Shown piece after piece: positions 1 through 6,432 of a stretch of DNA of 10,688 nt; position 1 is the first letter of the stretch; every line of letters starts with the position of its first letter. The stretch is from Lachnospiraceae bacterium UBA3774 (GTDB lineage: Bacteria > Bacillota > Clostridia > Lachnospirales > Lachnospiraceae). The stretch spans positions 1-10,688 of the forward strand of contig DFFO01000026.1 in NCBI GenBank assembly GCA_002369255.1, read 5' to 3'. The notes under the pieces were generated by a model. That model had not been told where the DNA came from and did not search any database. It saw only the letters and a program-made list of their open reading frames with translations. The translations under genes were made by a program, and so were the position numbers.

Positions 1-298
1 CGCCAACGTTAAATGATGGCAAATTTTTAGTTTTTCTTTAAATTGCCACTCCCCACGCGCAATATATTATGGCAAAATAGCAGTTTTTATTCTAATTGCC
101 ACTCTACGCCAACGTTAAATGATGGCAAATTTTTAGCTTTTCTTTAAATTGCCACTCCCCACGCGCAATAAATGATGGCAAAATAGCTGTTTTTATTCTA
201 ATTGCCACTCTCCATGCGCAATAAATGATGGCATAATAGCAGTTTTTATTCTAAATGCCACTCCCCACCAACGTTAAATGATAGCAAATTATTCAAAT
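1..298. repeat. Tandem 53-bp hairpin repeat array (5.6 units, probably continuing left of the window)
   Basis: TGGCAA (or a one-base variant) starts at 17, 70, 123, 176, 229 and 282, and its reverse complement TTGCCA starts at 43, 96, 149, 202 and 255, an exact 53-bp period with no indels. Units come in two flavours: type A carries CCAACGTTAAATGA before TGGCAA (units at 1, 107 and 268) and type B carries GCGCAATAAATGA or similar (56, 162, 215). The order is A-B-A-B-B-A, so the first four units also read as a 106-bp repeat. Each unit can fold TGGCAA with TTGCCA around a 20-nt T-rich loop, with extra TAG/CTA or TTT/AAA pairs. In the fifth unit both arms change together (TGGCAT, ATGCCA). The last unit is cut at 298 by a palindrome. 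No U-tract follows the hairpins, so they are not ordinary terminators. Function is unknown. Confidence 0.9.
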
Positions 299-324
299 AC
301 GACCCTCCAAATTTGGAGGGTCGT
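299..324. repeat. Perfect 26-bp palindrome
   Basis: The two 13-nt arms (299-311 and 312-324) are exact reverse complements with no spacer. The core is CCTCCAAATTTGGAGG, flanked by ACGAC and GTCGT. It begins exactly where the 53-bp array breaks off. Neither side carries a U-tract, so it is a poor intrinsic terminator. It could be a protein-binding site, a cruciform or hairpin, or the end of a lost mobile element; nothing here decides between these. Confidence 0.85.
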
Positions 325-459
325 TCAACTCAACAACCAAACGTTCCTACCATTAATGTTGTGGTTGATATGGTTGCCCCCATGGCGTGGGATTGCCAAG
401 ATAATAGGCGGCGAGGTGGATGTAAAAGCATAAACCATCTCATTATTTTAATAAAAAAA
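325..459. other. Intergenic DNA with no gene seen
   Basis: I see no gene with a start signal here on either strand. Loose complementarity exists between CAACAACC (331-338) and two GGTTG copies (363-367, 372-376), and ATGGC (382-386) can pair with GCCA (395-398), echoing the repeat arms to the left. The stretch may be decayed sequence related to the array. It is AT-rich towards the terminator that follows. Confidence 0.4.
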
Positions 460-503
460 GGAAGTCTGGAAGGTATGTTCCTTTCAGACTTCTTCTTTTT
501 TTT
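460..503. terminator. Bidirectional rho-independent terminator, end of the aro operon
   Basis: Positions 461-473 pair with 480-492 to form a 13-bp stem with one G-T wobble and the 6-nt loop TATGTT. On the minus strand the stem is followed by a C and seven Ts (complement of 453-459), the expected signal for ending the aro operon about 85 nt past the aroF stop. On the plus strand it is followed by eight Ts (496-503), so it can also stop plus-strand transcription. Confidence 0.85.
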
Positions 504-511
504 GCCAATCC

Positions 512-579
512 ACCGCGACAGTGCTCATTTTGCGTTACTGTCTTATGAACACTGCCGTAAAGTGCGCGGTATTTTTTTT
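512..579. other. Foldable element between aroF and the terminator
   Basis: ACCGCG (512-517) pairs with CGCGGT (565-570). Inside this stem, ACAGT (518-522) can pair with ACTGT (537-541) and CACT (550-553) with AGTG (561-564), giving a possible three-way junction. Eight Ts follow on the plus strand (572-579), so it could terminate plus-strand transcripts. In the aro mRNA it would be a 3' untranslated structure just after the aroF stop codon. The pairing is read by eye; function is unproven. Confidence 0.35.
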
Positions 580-1606
580 ATAAAAGGTCTGCGATCTCGT
601 ATATCAGACGCTCGGTTTTTTCCCAGCCGAGACACGCGTCGGTGATGGATTTTCCGTAAATACCTTCGCCTATCTTCTGGCAGCCGTCTTCAATATAGCT
701 TTCTATCATAAAGCCTTTGATAAGGTGTTTTATATCTTCGTTATACTTTCTGTACTCAAGCACTTCTTTCGCGATACGCGGCTGCTCAAACGGGTTCTTT
801 CTCGAGTTTGAATGGTTGGTATCTATGATGACCGCCGGATTTGAAAGGTTCGCGGCATTATAGGCTTTTGAAAGATCTATGAGATTTTCATAATGATAAT
901 TAGGCTGCGCCAAGCCGCCCTTTTCAACATAACCCCTCATTATTGCATGAGAAAAAGGATTTCCCTGAGAATGAACCTCCCAGCCGCGGTATATAAAGGT
1001 ATGCTTGTGCTGTGCGGCGGTAATGGAGTTGAGCATTACGGAAATATCTCCGCTGGTCGGGTTTTTCATGCCGACAGGGATTTCAAGACCGCTTGCGGTA
1101 AGCCTGTGCTGCTGGTCTTCAACACTTCTCGCGCCGACTGCAACATATCCTAAAATATCGTCAAGATATCTGTGGTTTTCAGGATAGAGCATCTCATCCG
1201 CGCAGCAAAAACCTGTTTCCTTGACTGCGCGCATATGAAGCTCACGGCTTGCGACGATGCCTTTAAATACGTCCGGCTTGCTTGACGGATCGGGCTGATG
1301 GAGCATCCCTTTGTATCCGTCACCGGTAGTACGGGGTTTATTTGTATAAACACGAGGAATGATGAGAATTTTGTCTTTTACTTTTTCCTGGATCGGACAA
1401 AGCCTGGAAACGTAATCGAGGACGCTGTCGTCCCTGTCGGCGGAGCAGGGTCCGATGATCAGGACTATCCTTTCATCCTCTGAAGAGAATATCTTTTTGA
1501 TCTGTTCGCGTCCGTCTGCCACGGCCATTTGCGAGCTTTTGTCAAGGGGATACATTTCCTTGACTTCCTTCGGGATAGTAAGCTTTTTCTCAAAAATCAT
1601 ATTCAT
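578..1606 (-). CDS. aroF: 3-deoxy-D-arabino-heptulosonate 7-phosphate (DAHP) synthase, type I-alpha
   Basis: This cytoplasmic enzyme condenses phosphoenolpyruvate with erythrose 4-phosphate, the first committed shikimate-pathway step. The 342-residue product is close to the length of E. coli AroF/G/H. Visible motifs are IGPCS at 51-55 (Cys54 metal ligand), PRTT...YKG at 91-100, KNPTSGD at 181-187, DTNHSNS with His265, MIESY with Glu302 and GKSITDACLGWE with Asp323, matching the four metal ligands of the family. I chose the ATG at 1606 because AGAAGG lies 8 nt upstream and it follows the tyrA stop by one base; an ATG-led extension to 1639 would sit inside tyrA. It is the last gene of the operon. 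Feedback specificity (Phe, Tyr or Trp) cannot be read from sequence, so the letter in aroF is nominal. KNPTSGD replaces the enterobacterial KNGTDG. Confidence 0.93.
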   Translation of the reverse strand: MNMIFEKKLTIPKEVKEMYPLDKSSQMAVADGREQIKKIFSSEDERIVLIIGPCSADRDDSVLDYVSRLCPIQEKVKDKILIIPRVYTNKPRTTGDGYKGMLHQPDPSSKPDVFKGIVASRELHMRAVKETGFCCADEMLYPENHRYLDDILGYVAVGARSVEDQQHRLTASGLEIPVGMKNPTSGDISVMLNSITAAQHKHTFIYRGWEVHSQGNPFSHAIMRGYVEKGGLAQPNYHYENLIDLSKAYNAANLSNPAVIIDTNHSNSRKNPFEQPRIAKEVLEYRKYNEDIKHLIKGFMIESYIEDGCQKIGEGIYGKSITDACLGWEKTERLIYEIADLL

Positions 1607-1607
1607 A

Positions 1608-2483
1608 TCATATACCTTCTTTTTCGGGCTTTTTATCAAACAGGGCGCGGCGTTTGGCGGACAGGATCATTTTTTCCTTCATTGCCTTGCAGTCGCCTCT
1701 CTCAAGGATATCATAAAACTCAGAAAATTCATCAATAAATTTTTTCATTTGCAAAAGAAGAGCGTCCTTGTTGAGCAAAAACAGCTCGCTCCACATTTTT
1801 TCGTTGATACGCGCTATCCTGGTAAGATCGCGGAATGAATCTCCGGTATAATCCACAAGGTGTTCGCTTTTGGAGCAGGTCATCAGGCAGATTGCTATGC
1901 AGTGAGTCAGCTGTGAAACAAAGCCGATCATCTCATCATGCGCGCGGGGAGGCATGGAAGAGATTCTCGCAAAGCCGAGCGTATTTGCAAGACCCTTTAT
2001 AATCTCGATCGCGTCAAAAGTGTTTTCATCTGTCGGGACAATAATAAAATTTGCTCCCAGAAAGATTTTTTCATCGCTGTTTTTTATGCCGTAGACTTCA
2101 CGGCCGGCCATGGGGTGGGCGGCAATAAATTCGTTGTCACGGCCAAGGTTTGCCTGAATCCTGTGAACCATATCGGATTTGACTCCCGTTACGTCGGTGA
2201 TGACGGCGCCCTTTTTAAAAGAGCTTTTGTTATCGAGTACCCAGTCAACGAGAAGATGCGGATACAAAGCGATGACGATAAGATCGGCGCGAGATATCAT
2301 TTCCGGCTCAGGAGTGCAGACGCCTTTATCGATAATGCCTTCGGAGAGCGCATATGAAACAGTTTCGGGGTCTGAGTCTATCCCGAATACCGTATGGCCT
2401 TCCTTTTTCAGCCCTTTTGCATAGCTGCCGCCGATGAGTCCGAGGCCGACGATAAGAACGCTATAAGATTTATCAAGTTTCAT
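1608..2483 (-). CDS. tyrA: Prephenate dehydrogenase
   Basis: The enzyme oxidatively decarboxylates prephenate to 4-hydroxyphenylpyruvate, the tyrosine branch. The 291-residue protein has an N-terminal Rossmann fold with GLGLIGGS at 13-20 and an acidic residue (Asp36) at the end of the second strand, as expected for NAD binding. DVTGVK is at 97-102, HPMAGRE at 123-129 with the family's catalytic His123, and the helical C-terminal domain carries MIGFVSQLTH at 185-194 and SFRDLTRIA at 216-224. It has no chorismate mutase domain and no obvious C-terminal ACT domain, so it depends on the mutase domain of PheA in the same operon. Its start overlaps the end of aroA by 11 bp, with AAAAGGAAG about 12 nt upstream, suggesting translational coupling. 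Function is confident; NAD versus NADP use is inferred. Confidence 0.93.
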   Translation of the reverse strand: MKLDKSYSVLIVGLGLIGGSYAKGLKKEGHTVFGIDSDPETVSYALSEGIIDKGVCTPEPEMISRADLIVIALYPHLLVDWVLDNKSSFKKGAVITDVTGVKSDMVHRIQANLGRDNEFIAAHPMAGREVYGIKNSDEKIFLGANFIIVPTDENTFDAIEIIKGLANTLGFARISSMPPRAHDEMIGFVSQLTHCIAICLMTCSKSEHLVDYTGDSFRDLTRIARINEKMWSELFLLNKDALLLQMKKFIDEFSEFYDILERGDCKAMKEKMILSAKRRALFDKKPEKEGI

Positions 2484-3675
2484 AATGCAGTTTTACTTCC
2501 TTTTCTTTTAGAACTTTGTAAAAATCAGGCCAGCTTTTTCTGACTGCCTCCGCTCCGTCAAGACTGCCACCGGTGACCGAAAGCAGAAGAGCAAGAGACA
2601 TAGCGATCCTGTGGTCGTTGTGCGAAAAAAGAGTATCGCTCGGCTTTTTAAGACCTGAAGAAACGTCTATACTGTTTTCGGATATCCTGACATCGATCCC
2701 GAATTTCTCAAGCTCCTCTTTCATGGCTTTTCCGCGGTCGCTTTCTTTGAGCCCAAGCCGTTTTGTTCCGGTAAGCCTCGCACCGTTTTTCATCGCGGCG
2801 AGCGCCATGAGCAGCGGGCCAAGATCCGGACTATCCGAAATATCAAGTATTGCAGACGGGGCGTTTAGCTCTTCGATATAAGATAAAACTGCTTTATCGC
2901 CCTGTATGCTCTCTTGACTTAGGCCTTTTATGTTCAGATTGCCGCCGGCTTCGTTAAAAGCATATAAAAAAGCGCCGTTTGACCAGTCTCCTTCGATGGA
3001 AAACGCGGCGGGATTATATTTTTGCCCGCCTTTTATATATATATCGCTGCCTGATATGCTCACCTGCACACCGAAGGATTTTAAGACATCGATAGTCAGA
3101 TCTATATAAGGTCTGCTCTCGGTTTTTCCCGTAAGAGACAGGAGGCTGTCTTCCGAAAAAAGCGAAAGAGCAAAGATCAATCCAGTCACAAACTGACTGC
3201 TTATATTTCCGGGGACGGAATAATCGCCGGAGACAAGCCCGCCGCCGACGCTTAAAACACCGTCTTCGATATCAAAACCGATCCCGAGCTTTTTGCAAAG
3301 ATCCTCATATACGGACAGCGGTCGTGACAAAAGAGTTTTGCTGCCGGTAAAGCTCCCTCCTTTGGAAGTCATCAGGATCGGGATCATAAAACGCAGAGTG
3401 CTGGCGCATTCTCCGCAGTCTATCGTATCGCCGCCATAATATATTTTGCCCGACGTTCCTGTTACGCAAAGGCTGTTGCCTTTTAAATCCGGCTTTGCGC
3501 CGATGGCTTTTGCTGCCCTGATAGTGGCCTTTATATCTTCGGAAAGGTCGATGCCGTTTATCAGGCATTCGCCTGATGAGAGCGCGGCGCAAATAAGAGC
3601 GCGATGAGTGACGCTCTTTGAAGGAGGCGCAGTTACAGTGCCTTTAGCAAGTGATTTTTCAAATATTACTTTCAT
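2473..3675 (-). CDS. aroA: 3-phosphoshikimate 1-carboxyvinyltransferase (EPSP synthase)
   Basis: The enzyme transfers the enolpyruvyl group of phosphoenolpyruvate to shikimate 3-phosphate. The 400-residue product shows the family signatures in order: PPSKSVTHRA at 17-26 (Lys20), CGECASTLRF at 87-96, NISSQFVTG at 157-165, SPDLGP at 282-287 (Asp284), LKESDR at 309-314 (Glu311), NDHRIAMS at 353-360 and VRKSWPDF at 378-385 (Lys380). Lys20, Asp284 and Glu311 correspond to the E. coli catalytic residues Lys22, Asp313 and Glu341. The residue aligned with E. coli Gly96 is Ala91 and the one aligned with Pro101 is Phe96. This pattern is associated with reduced glyphosate sensitivity. The ATG overlaps the aroQ stop as ATGA, and no strong Shine-Dalgarno is seen, so translation is probably coupled. 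Confidence 0.95.
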   Translation of the reverse strand: MKVIFEKSLAKGTVTAPPSKSVTHRALICAALSSGECLINGIDLSEDIKATIRAAKAIGAKPDLKGNSLCVTGTSGKIYYGGDTIDCGECASTLRFMIPILMTSKGGSFTGSKTLLSRPLSVYEDLCKKLGIGFDIEDGVLSVGGGLVSGDYSVPGNISSQFVTGLIFALSLFSEDSLLSLTGKTESRPYIDLTIDVLKSFGVQVSISGSDIYIKGGQKYNPAAFSIEGDWSNGAFLYAFNEAGGNLNIKGLSQESIQGDKAVLSYIEELNAPSAILDISDSPDLGPLLMALAAMKNGARLTGTKRLGLKESDRGKAMKEELEKFGIDVRISENSIDVSSGLKKPSDTLFSHNDHRIAMSLALLLSVTGGSLDGAEAVRKSWPDFYKVLKEKEVKLHYET

Positions 3676-4103
3676 TTCAAATAATCTGCCAGATAGTCTA
3701 TAGCCCTAAGATAACCATCTGTCCCAAGCCCCTTGATGACTGTCAGACAGGCAGAGCGTACAAAGCTGGTTTTTCTGTATGGTTCTCTTTTGTCGGGATC
3801 GCTGATATGAACCTCGATTGCGGGGATCTTTACGGCTTTTATCGCGTCGGGCAGCCCTATGCTCGTATGAGTATAAGCGCTCGGATTGATTATTATCCCG
3901 TCGTAAACGCCGTATGCCTGCTGTATCTTGTCTATCAGGTCCCCCTCGTGATTGGACTGATAAAAATCAACACAGATACTCCTCACGGAGCAATACTCCC
4001 TGATCCTTTCGCAAAGCCGGTCATATGACTCTGTGCCGTAGATGTCGGGCTCGCGGATCCCGAGCATATTAAGGTTTGGACCGTTGATTATGATAAGCTT
4101 CAT
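3672..4103 (-). CDS. aroQ: 3-dehydroquinate dehydratase, type II
   Basis: The enzyme performs the trans-dehydration of 3-dehydroquinate to 3-dehydroshikimate. At 143 residues it has the usual size of the dodecameric type II family, unrelated to the Schiff-base type I enzyme AroD. Visible signatures are INGPNLNMLG at 6-15, the lid loop IREPDIYG at 16-23 with Arg17 and catalytic Tyr22, QSNHEG at 49-54, INPSAYTHTS at 72-81 with His79, EVHISD at 97-102 and the REPYRKTS loop at 106-113. A good ribosome binding site, AAAGGAAG, ends 6 nt before the ATG. The start overlaps the stop of the aroE-aroK fusion by 4 bp (ATGA), and its own stop overlaps the aroA start in the same way. Confidence 0.95.
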   Translation of the reverse strand: MKLIIINGPNLNMLGIREPDIYGTESYDRLCERIREYCSVRSICVDFYQSNHEGDLIDKIQQAYGVYDGIIINPSAYTHTSIGLPDAIKAVKIPAIEVHISDPDKREPYRKTSFVRSACLTVIKGLGTDGYLRAIDYLADYLK

Positions 4104-5338
4104 TTTAAACTTCCTTTCAATATAGCTTCCGTCGCCTCAAGTGGTGTGCCTGTATTACTTATTGTTATATCGGCAGTGTTTTCATATATTTCTTTTCGCT
4201 CTGCATATCTCTGTTTTAAGGCCCGGACATCGGATGAAAGAGGCCTGTCCTTTGTGGGGACGATCAGCTCCAGGGGCCTTTTTAGATAACAGATACGGCC
4301 GTTCAGCTTCAGAGCCCTGATATTGTCCGCATCAAGTATGCTGCCTCCGCCCGTGGAAATGATCTTTCCGGTAAGAGATGAAAGATCTTTTATTATATCC
4401 TTTTCAATACGCCTAAAACCGGCCTCGCCAAGACGATCAAACAGCGCCGGGATATCAGAGCCTGTTCTTTTTATTATCAGTTCATCGGTATCTATCAGCT
4501 CTTTGCCGGTTTTTTCGGACAGCAGTCTGCCGACGGTGGTTTTGCCGCTTCCCGGCATTCCGGTCAGAACGATGTTTTCTTTTTCGGAAAGAAGCATTCG
4601 ATATATTTTCTCCGAAAGGTCTGTATCTGTATCCTTGCCGGTAAACAGACTATAGGCATGTACCGCCTGCGATACGAGCATATAAAGACCGCCTGCGCAG
4701 ATAATTCCCCGGGCTTTTGCGTCCTGTAACAACAAAGTCCTAAGGGGATTGTATATTACGTCGATTACGGCATAAAGACGATCAAAACCTTCAAGTTCCA
4801 GCGGCTTGTCAAAAAGCCCGGGATACATTCCGACCGGCGTGGTGTTAATCAAAATATCCGTTTCCTGCGCATATGTCCAAATATCATCGTAGGTGATCGC
4901 GTCCGGAAGGCATTTACGGCTGACTTTTATAATACCTGCAGCGCCGAGCTTTTCTGCCGTAAACGCAGCTGTTTTTGAAGTACCGCCGCTGCCGAGGATC
5001 ATCACGTTTTTTCCGGAGAAGTCAATGCCGATTTTAAAGATGAGCTCACTCATTCCGGCAGTATCGGTATTGTAACCGAATAGCCTGCCGCCGCGGTTTA
5101 CTATAGTATTGACCGCGCCTATCGCTTTTGCTTCTTCGGAGATCTTGTCGAGAAAAGGGATCACGGTCTGCTTGTATGGGATCGTAACGTTTACGGCGCA
5201 AAAATCCTTGCGACGCAAAAACAGCTCCACTTCGTCAGGCTCAAGCTCTATTAGCTCATATTCGTATCCGCCGATCGATTCGTGAATCGTTTTTGAAAAA
5301 CTATGAGGCAGTTTTTGTCCGATAAGTCCGTATTTCAT
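4100..5338 (-). CDS. aroE-aroK: Bifunctional shikimate dehydrogenase - shikimate kinase fusion
   Basis: One 412-residue polypeptide carries two consecutive steps: NADPH-dependent reduction of 3-dehydroshikimate, then ATP phosphorylation of shikimate. The AroE part (about 1-252) shows PHSFSKTIH at 11-19, VNVTIPYK at 49-56 with catalytic Lys56, GYNTDTAG at 88-95 with Asp92, the nucleotide loop GSGGTSKTA at 116-124, NTTPVGMYP at 165-173 and GGLYMLVSQA at 216-225. The kinase part (about 254-412) shows the Walker A loop GMPGSGKTT at 260-268, DTD at 283-285, FRRIE at 308-312, STGGGS at 328-333, the lid DRPLSS at 364-369 and a C-terminal RYAERKEIYENTAD. There is no stop, frameshift or long linker between the halves. 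I chose the ATG at 5338, which shares one base with the aroC stop (TAATG); a TTG at 5371 would lie inside aroC. The Shine-Dalgarno is weak, so coupling to aroC translation is likely. Confidence 0.94.
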   Translation of the reverse strand: MKYGLIGQKLPHSFSKTIHESIGGYEYELIELEPDEVELFLRRKDFCAVNVTIPYKQTVIPFLDKISEEAKAIGAVNTIVNRGGRLFGYNTDTAGMSELIFKIGIDFSGKNVMILGSGGTSKTAAFTAEKLGAAGIIKVSRKCLPDAITYDDIWTYAQETDILINTTPVGMYPGLFDKPLELEGFDRLYAVIDVIYNPLRTLLLQDAKARGIICAGGLYMLVSQAVHAYSLFTGKDTDTDLSEKIYRMLLSEKENIVLTGMPGSGKTTVGRLLSEKTGKELIDTDELIIKRTGSDIPALFDRLGEAGFRRIEKDIIKDLSSLTGKIISTGGGSILDADNIRALKLNGRICYLKRPLELIVPTKDRPLSSDVRALKQRYAERKEIYENTADITISNTGTPLEATEAILKGSLK

Positions 5339-6420
5339 TATTTTAAATAATCGGTGCCGTATCTTGCGCAAAGAAGGTCACAGATCACAAGTGCGGCGGC
5401 GCAAGAAAGAACAGGGGCCGCGCGGTGTACTATCGCCGGGTCGTGTCTTCCTTTGATCTTTATATCGGTATTTTCGCCTTTGATAAAATCTATCGACTGC
5501 TGAGGCTTTGATATAGACGGCGTGGGTTTTATGGCAGTGCTAAAAAGCAGAGGCATTCCGTTTGAAATACCGCCGTTTATACCGCCGTTGTTGTTTGTAA
5601 GAGAAACAACGGAGCCGCCCTGAAAACGGAGAGGGTCGTTTGCTGCGCTTCCCGTCATATCGGCCAGCTCAAATCCTTTTCCAAACTCGATGCCTTTTAC
5701 GGCAGGCACGGAAAAGACTGCATGTGAAAGACAGCTCTCCAGACTGTCAAACCAAGGCTCCCCGAGCCCTGCGTTAAGCCCCGTAACTGCGGTTTCAAGA
5801 ATGCCGCCTACGCTGTCATGACTTTCGGCCGCTTTTCTTACGGCGCTTTTTATATCTTCACCGGCCGTTTCTTTCAGACACGGAAAAACAGCACGGTCAA
5901 GATATTCGATATCCGCCGCATAATCGTCAAAAGCTCTGTCAAAGATCCCGGCGCACTTTTTTATATGCGTGCCGATCAATATGCCTTTATTTTTCAGCGC
6001 CTTTAAAAGAATGGCTCCGGCTGCGGTAAAAGGAGCTGTCAGTCTTCCGGAAAAATGCCCGCCGCCGCGATAATCCTCATAGCCGTGATATTTCATAAAA
6101 GCAGCAAAGTCCGCATGTCCGGGTCTTGCCGGTCCGTATGTATAATCGCCGCTTTTTACGTCTTTGTTTTCGATCAGTATGCATAAGGGCGTTCCGGTGG
6201 TTTTTCCGTTAAAAACACCGCTTATAAGGCGCACCTTATCCGGCTCCCTTCTGGATGTGGATAAAAGGGGCAGACCGCTTCGCTGCTCCATTTTCAGAGA
6301 GATATATCCTTCGTCTATTTCGATCCCCGGCGCCAGTCCGTCAAGTACCGCGCCGATTGCAGGACCGTGGCTTTCTCCGAAAAGTGTGAGAGTAATATTG
6401 TTTCCGAAAGTATTTTTCAT
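5338..6420 (-). CDS. aroC: Chorismate synthase
   Basis: The enzyme eliminates phosphate from EPSP to give chorismate using reduced FMN as a catalytic cofactor. The 360-residue protein has the family motifs: FGESHG at 14-19, SRREPD at 56-61 followed by LISGVFNGKTTGTPL, RPGHADF at 99-105, GGGHFSGRLTAP at 119-130, VKGIEFG at 241-247, NNNGGINGGISNG at 277-289 and GRHDPAIVHRAAPV at 324-337. GGGHFSGR is a variant of the enterobacterial GGGRSSAR block. There is no fused flavin reductase domain, so the FMN must be reduced elsewhere if the enzyme is monofunctional. The ATG at 6420 is preceded 7 nt upstream by AAAGGA, which lies across the aroB stop; the gap from aroB is 12 nt. Confidence 0.95.
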   Translation of the reverse strand: MKNTFGNNITLTLFGESHGPAIGAVLDGLAPGIEIDEGYISLKMEQRSGLPLLSTSRREPDKVRLISGVFNGKTTGTPLCILIENKDVKSGDYTYGPARPGHADFAAFMKYHGYEDYRGGGHFSGRLTAPFTAAGAILLKALKNKGILIGTHIKKCAGIFDRAFDDYAADIEYLDRAVFPCLKETAGEDIKSAVRKAAESHDSVGGILETAVTGLNAGLGEPWFDSLESCLSHAVFSVPAVKGIEFGKGFELADMTGSAANDPLRFQGGSVVSLTNNNGGINGGISNGMPLLFSTAIKPTPSISKPQQSIDFIKGENTDIKIKGRHDPAIVHRAAPVLSCAAALVICDLLCARYGTDYLK

Positions 6421-6432
6421 TTGATCGTCCTT

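Noticed and set aside
1..298. CRISPR array
   Set aside because: Units are contiguous and almost identical from end to end; there are no unique spacers and no cas genes.
278..433. A 51-codon plus-strand open frame starting with ATG in the last repeat unit
   Set aside because: There is no ribosome binding site, it runs through the palindrome, and its composition does not resemble a known protein; probably chance.
332..433. A short minus-strand open frame of about 33 codons starting with ATG near 431
   Set aside because: No ribosome binding site, and it lies after the operon terminator.
313..645. A 110-codon plus-strand open frame with a TTG start
   Set aside because: It crosses the bidirectional terminator and the 3' end of aroF on the opposite strand, and encodes low-complexity Phe/Ile/Lys runs.
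1607..1639. Upstream ATG start for aroF
   Set aside because: It lies inside tyrA, whereas the ATG at 1606 has a well spaced AGAAGG and fits family length.
1455..2424. Plus-strand open frames opposite aroF and tyrA
   Set aside because: They are antisense shadows of genes with complete catalytic motifs and have no translation signals of their own.
5339..5371. Upstream TTG start for the aroE-aroK fusion
   Set aside because: It adds 11 basic residues before the conserved MKYGLIG start and lies inside aroC.
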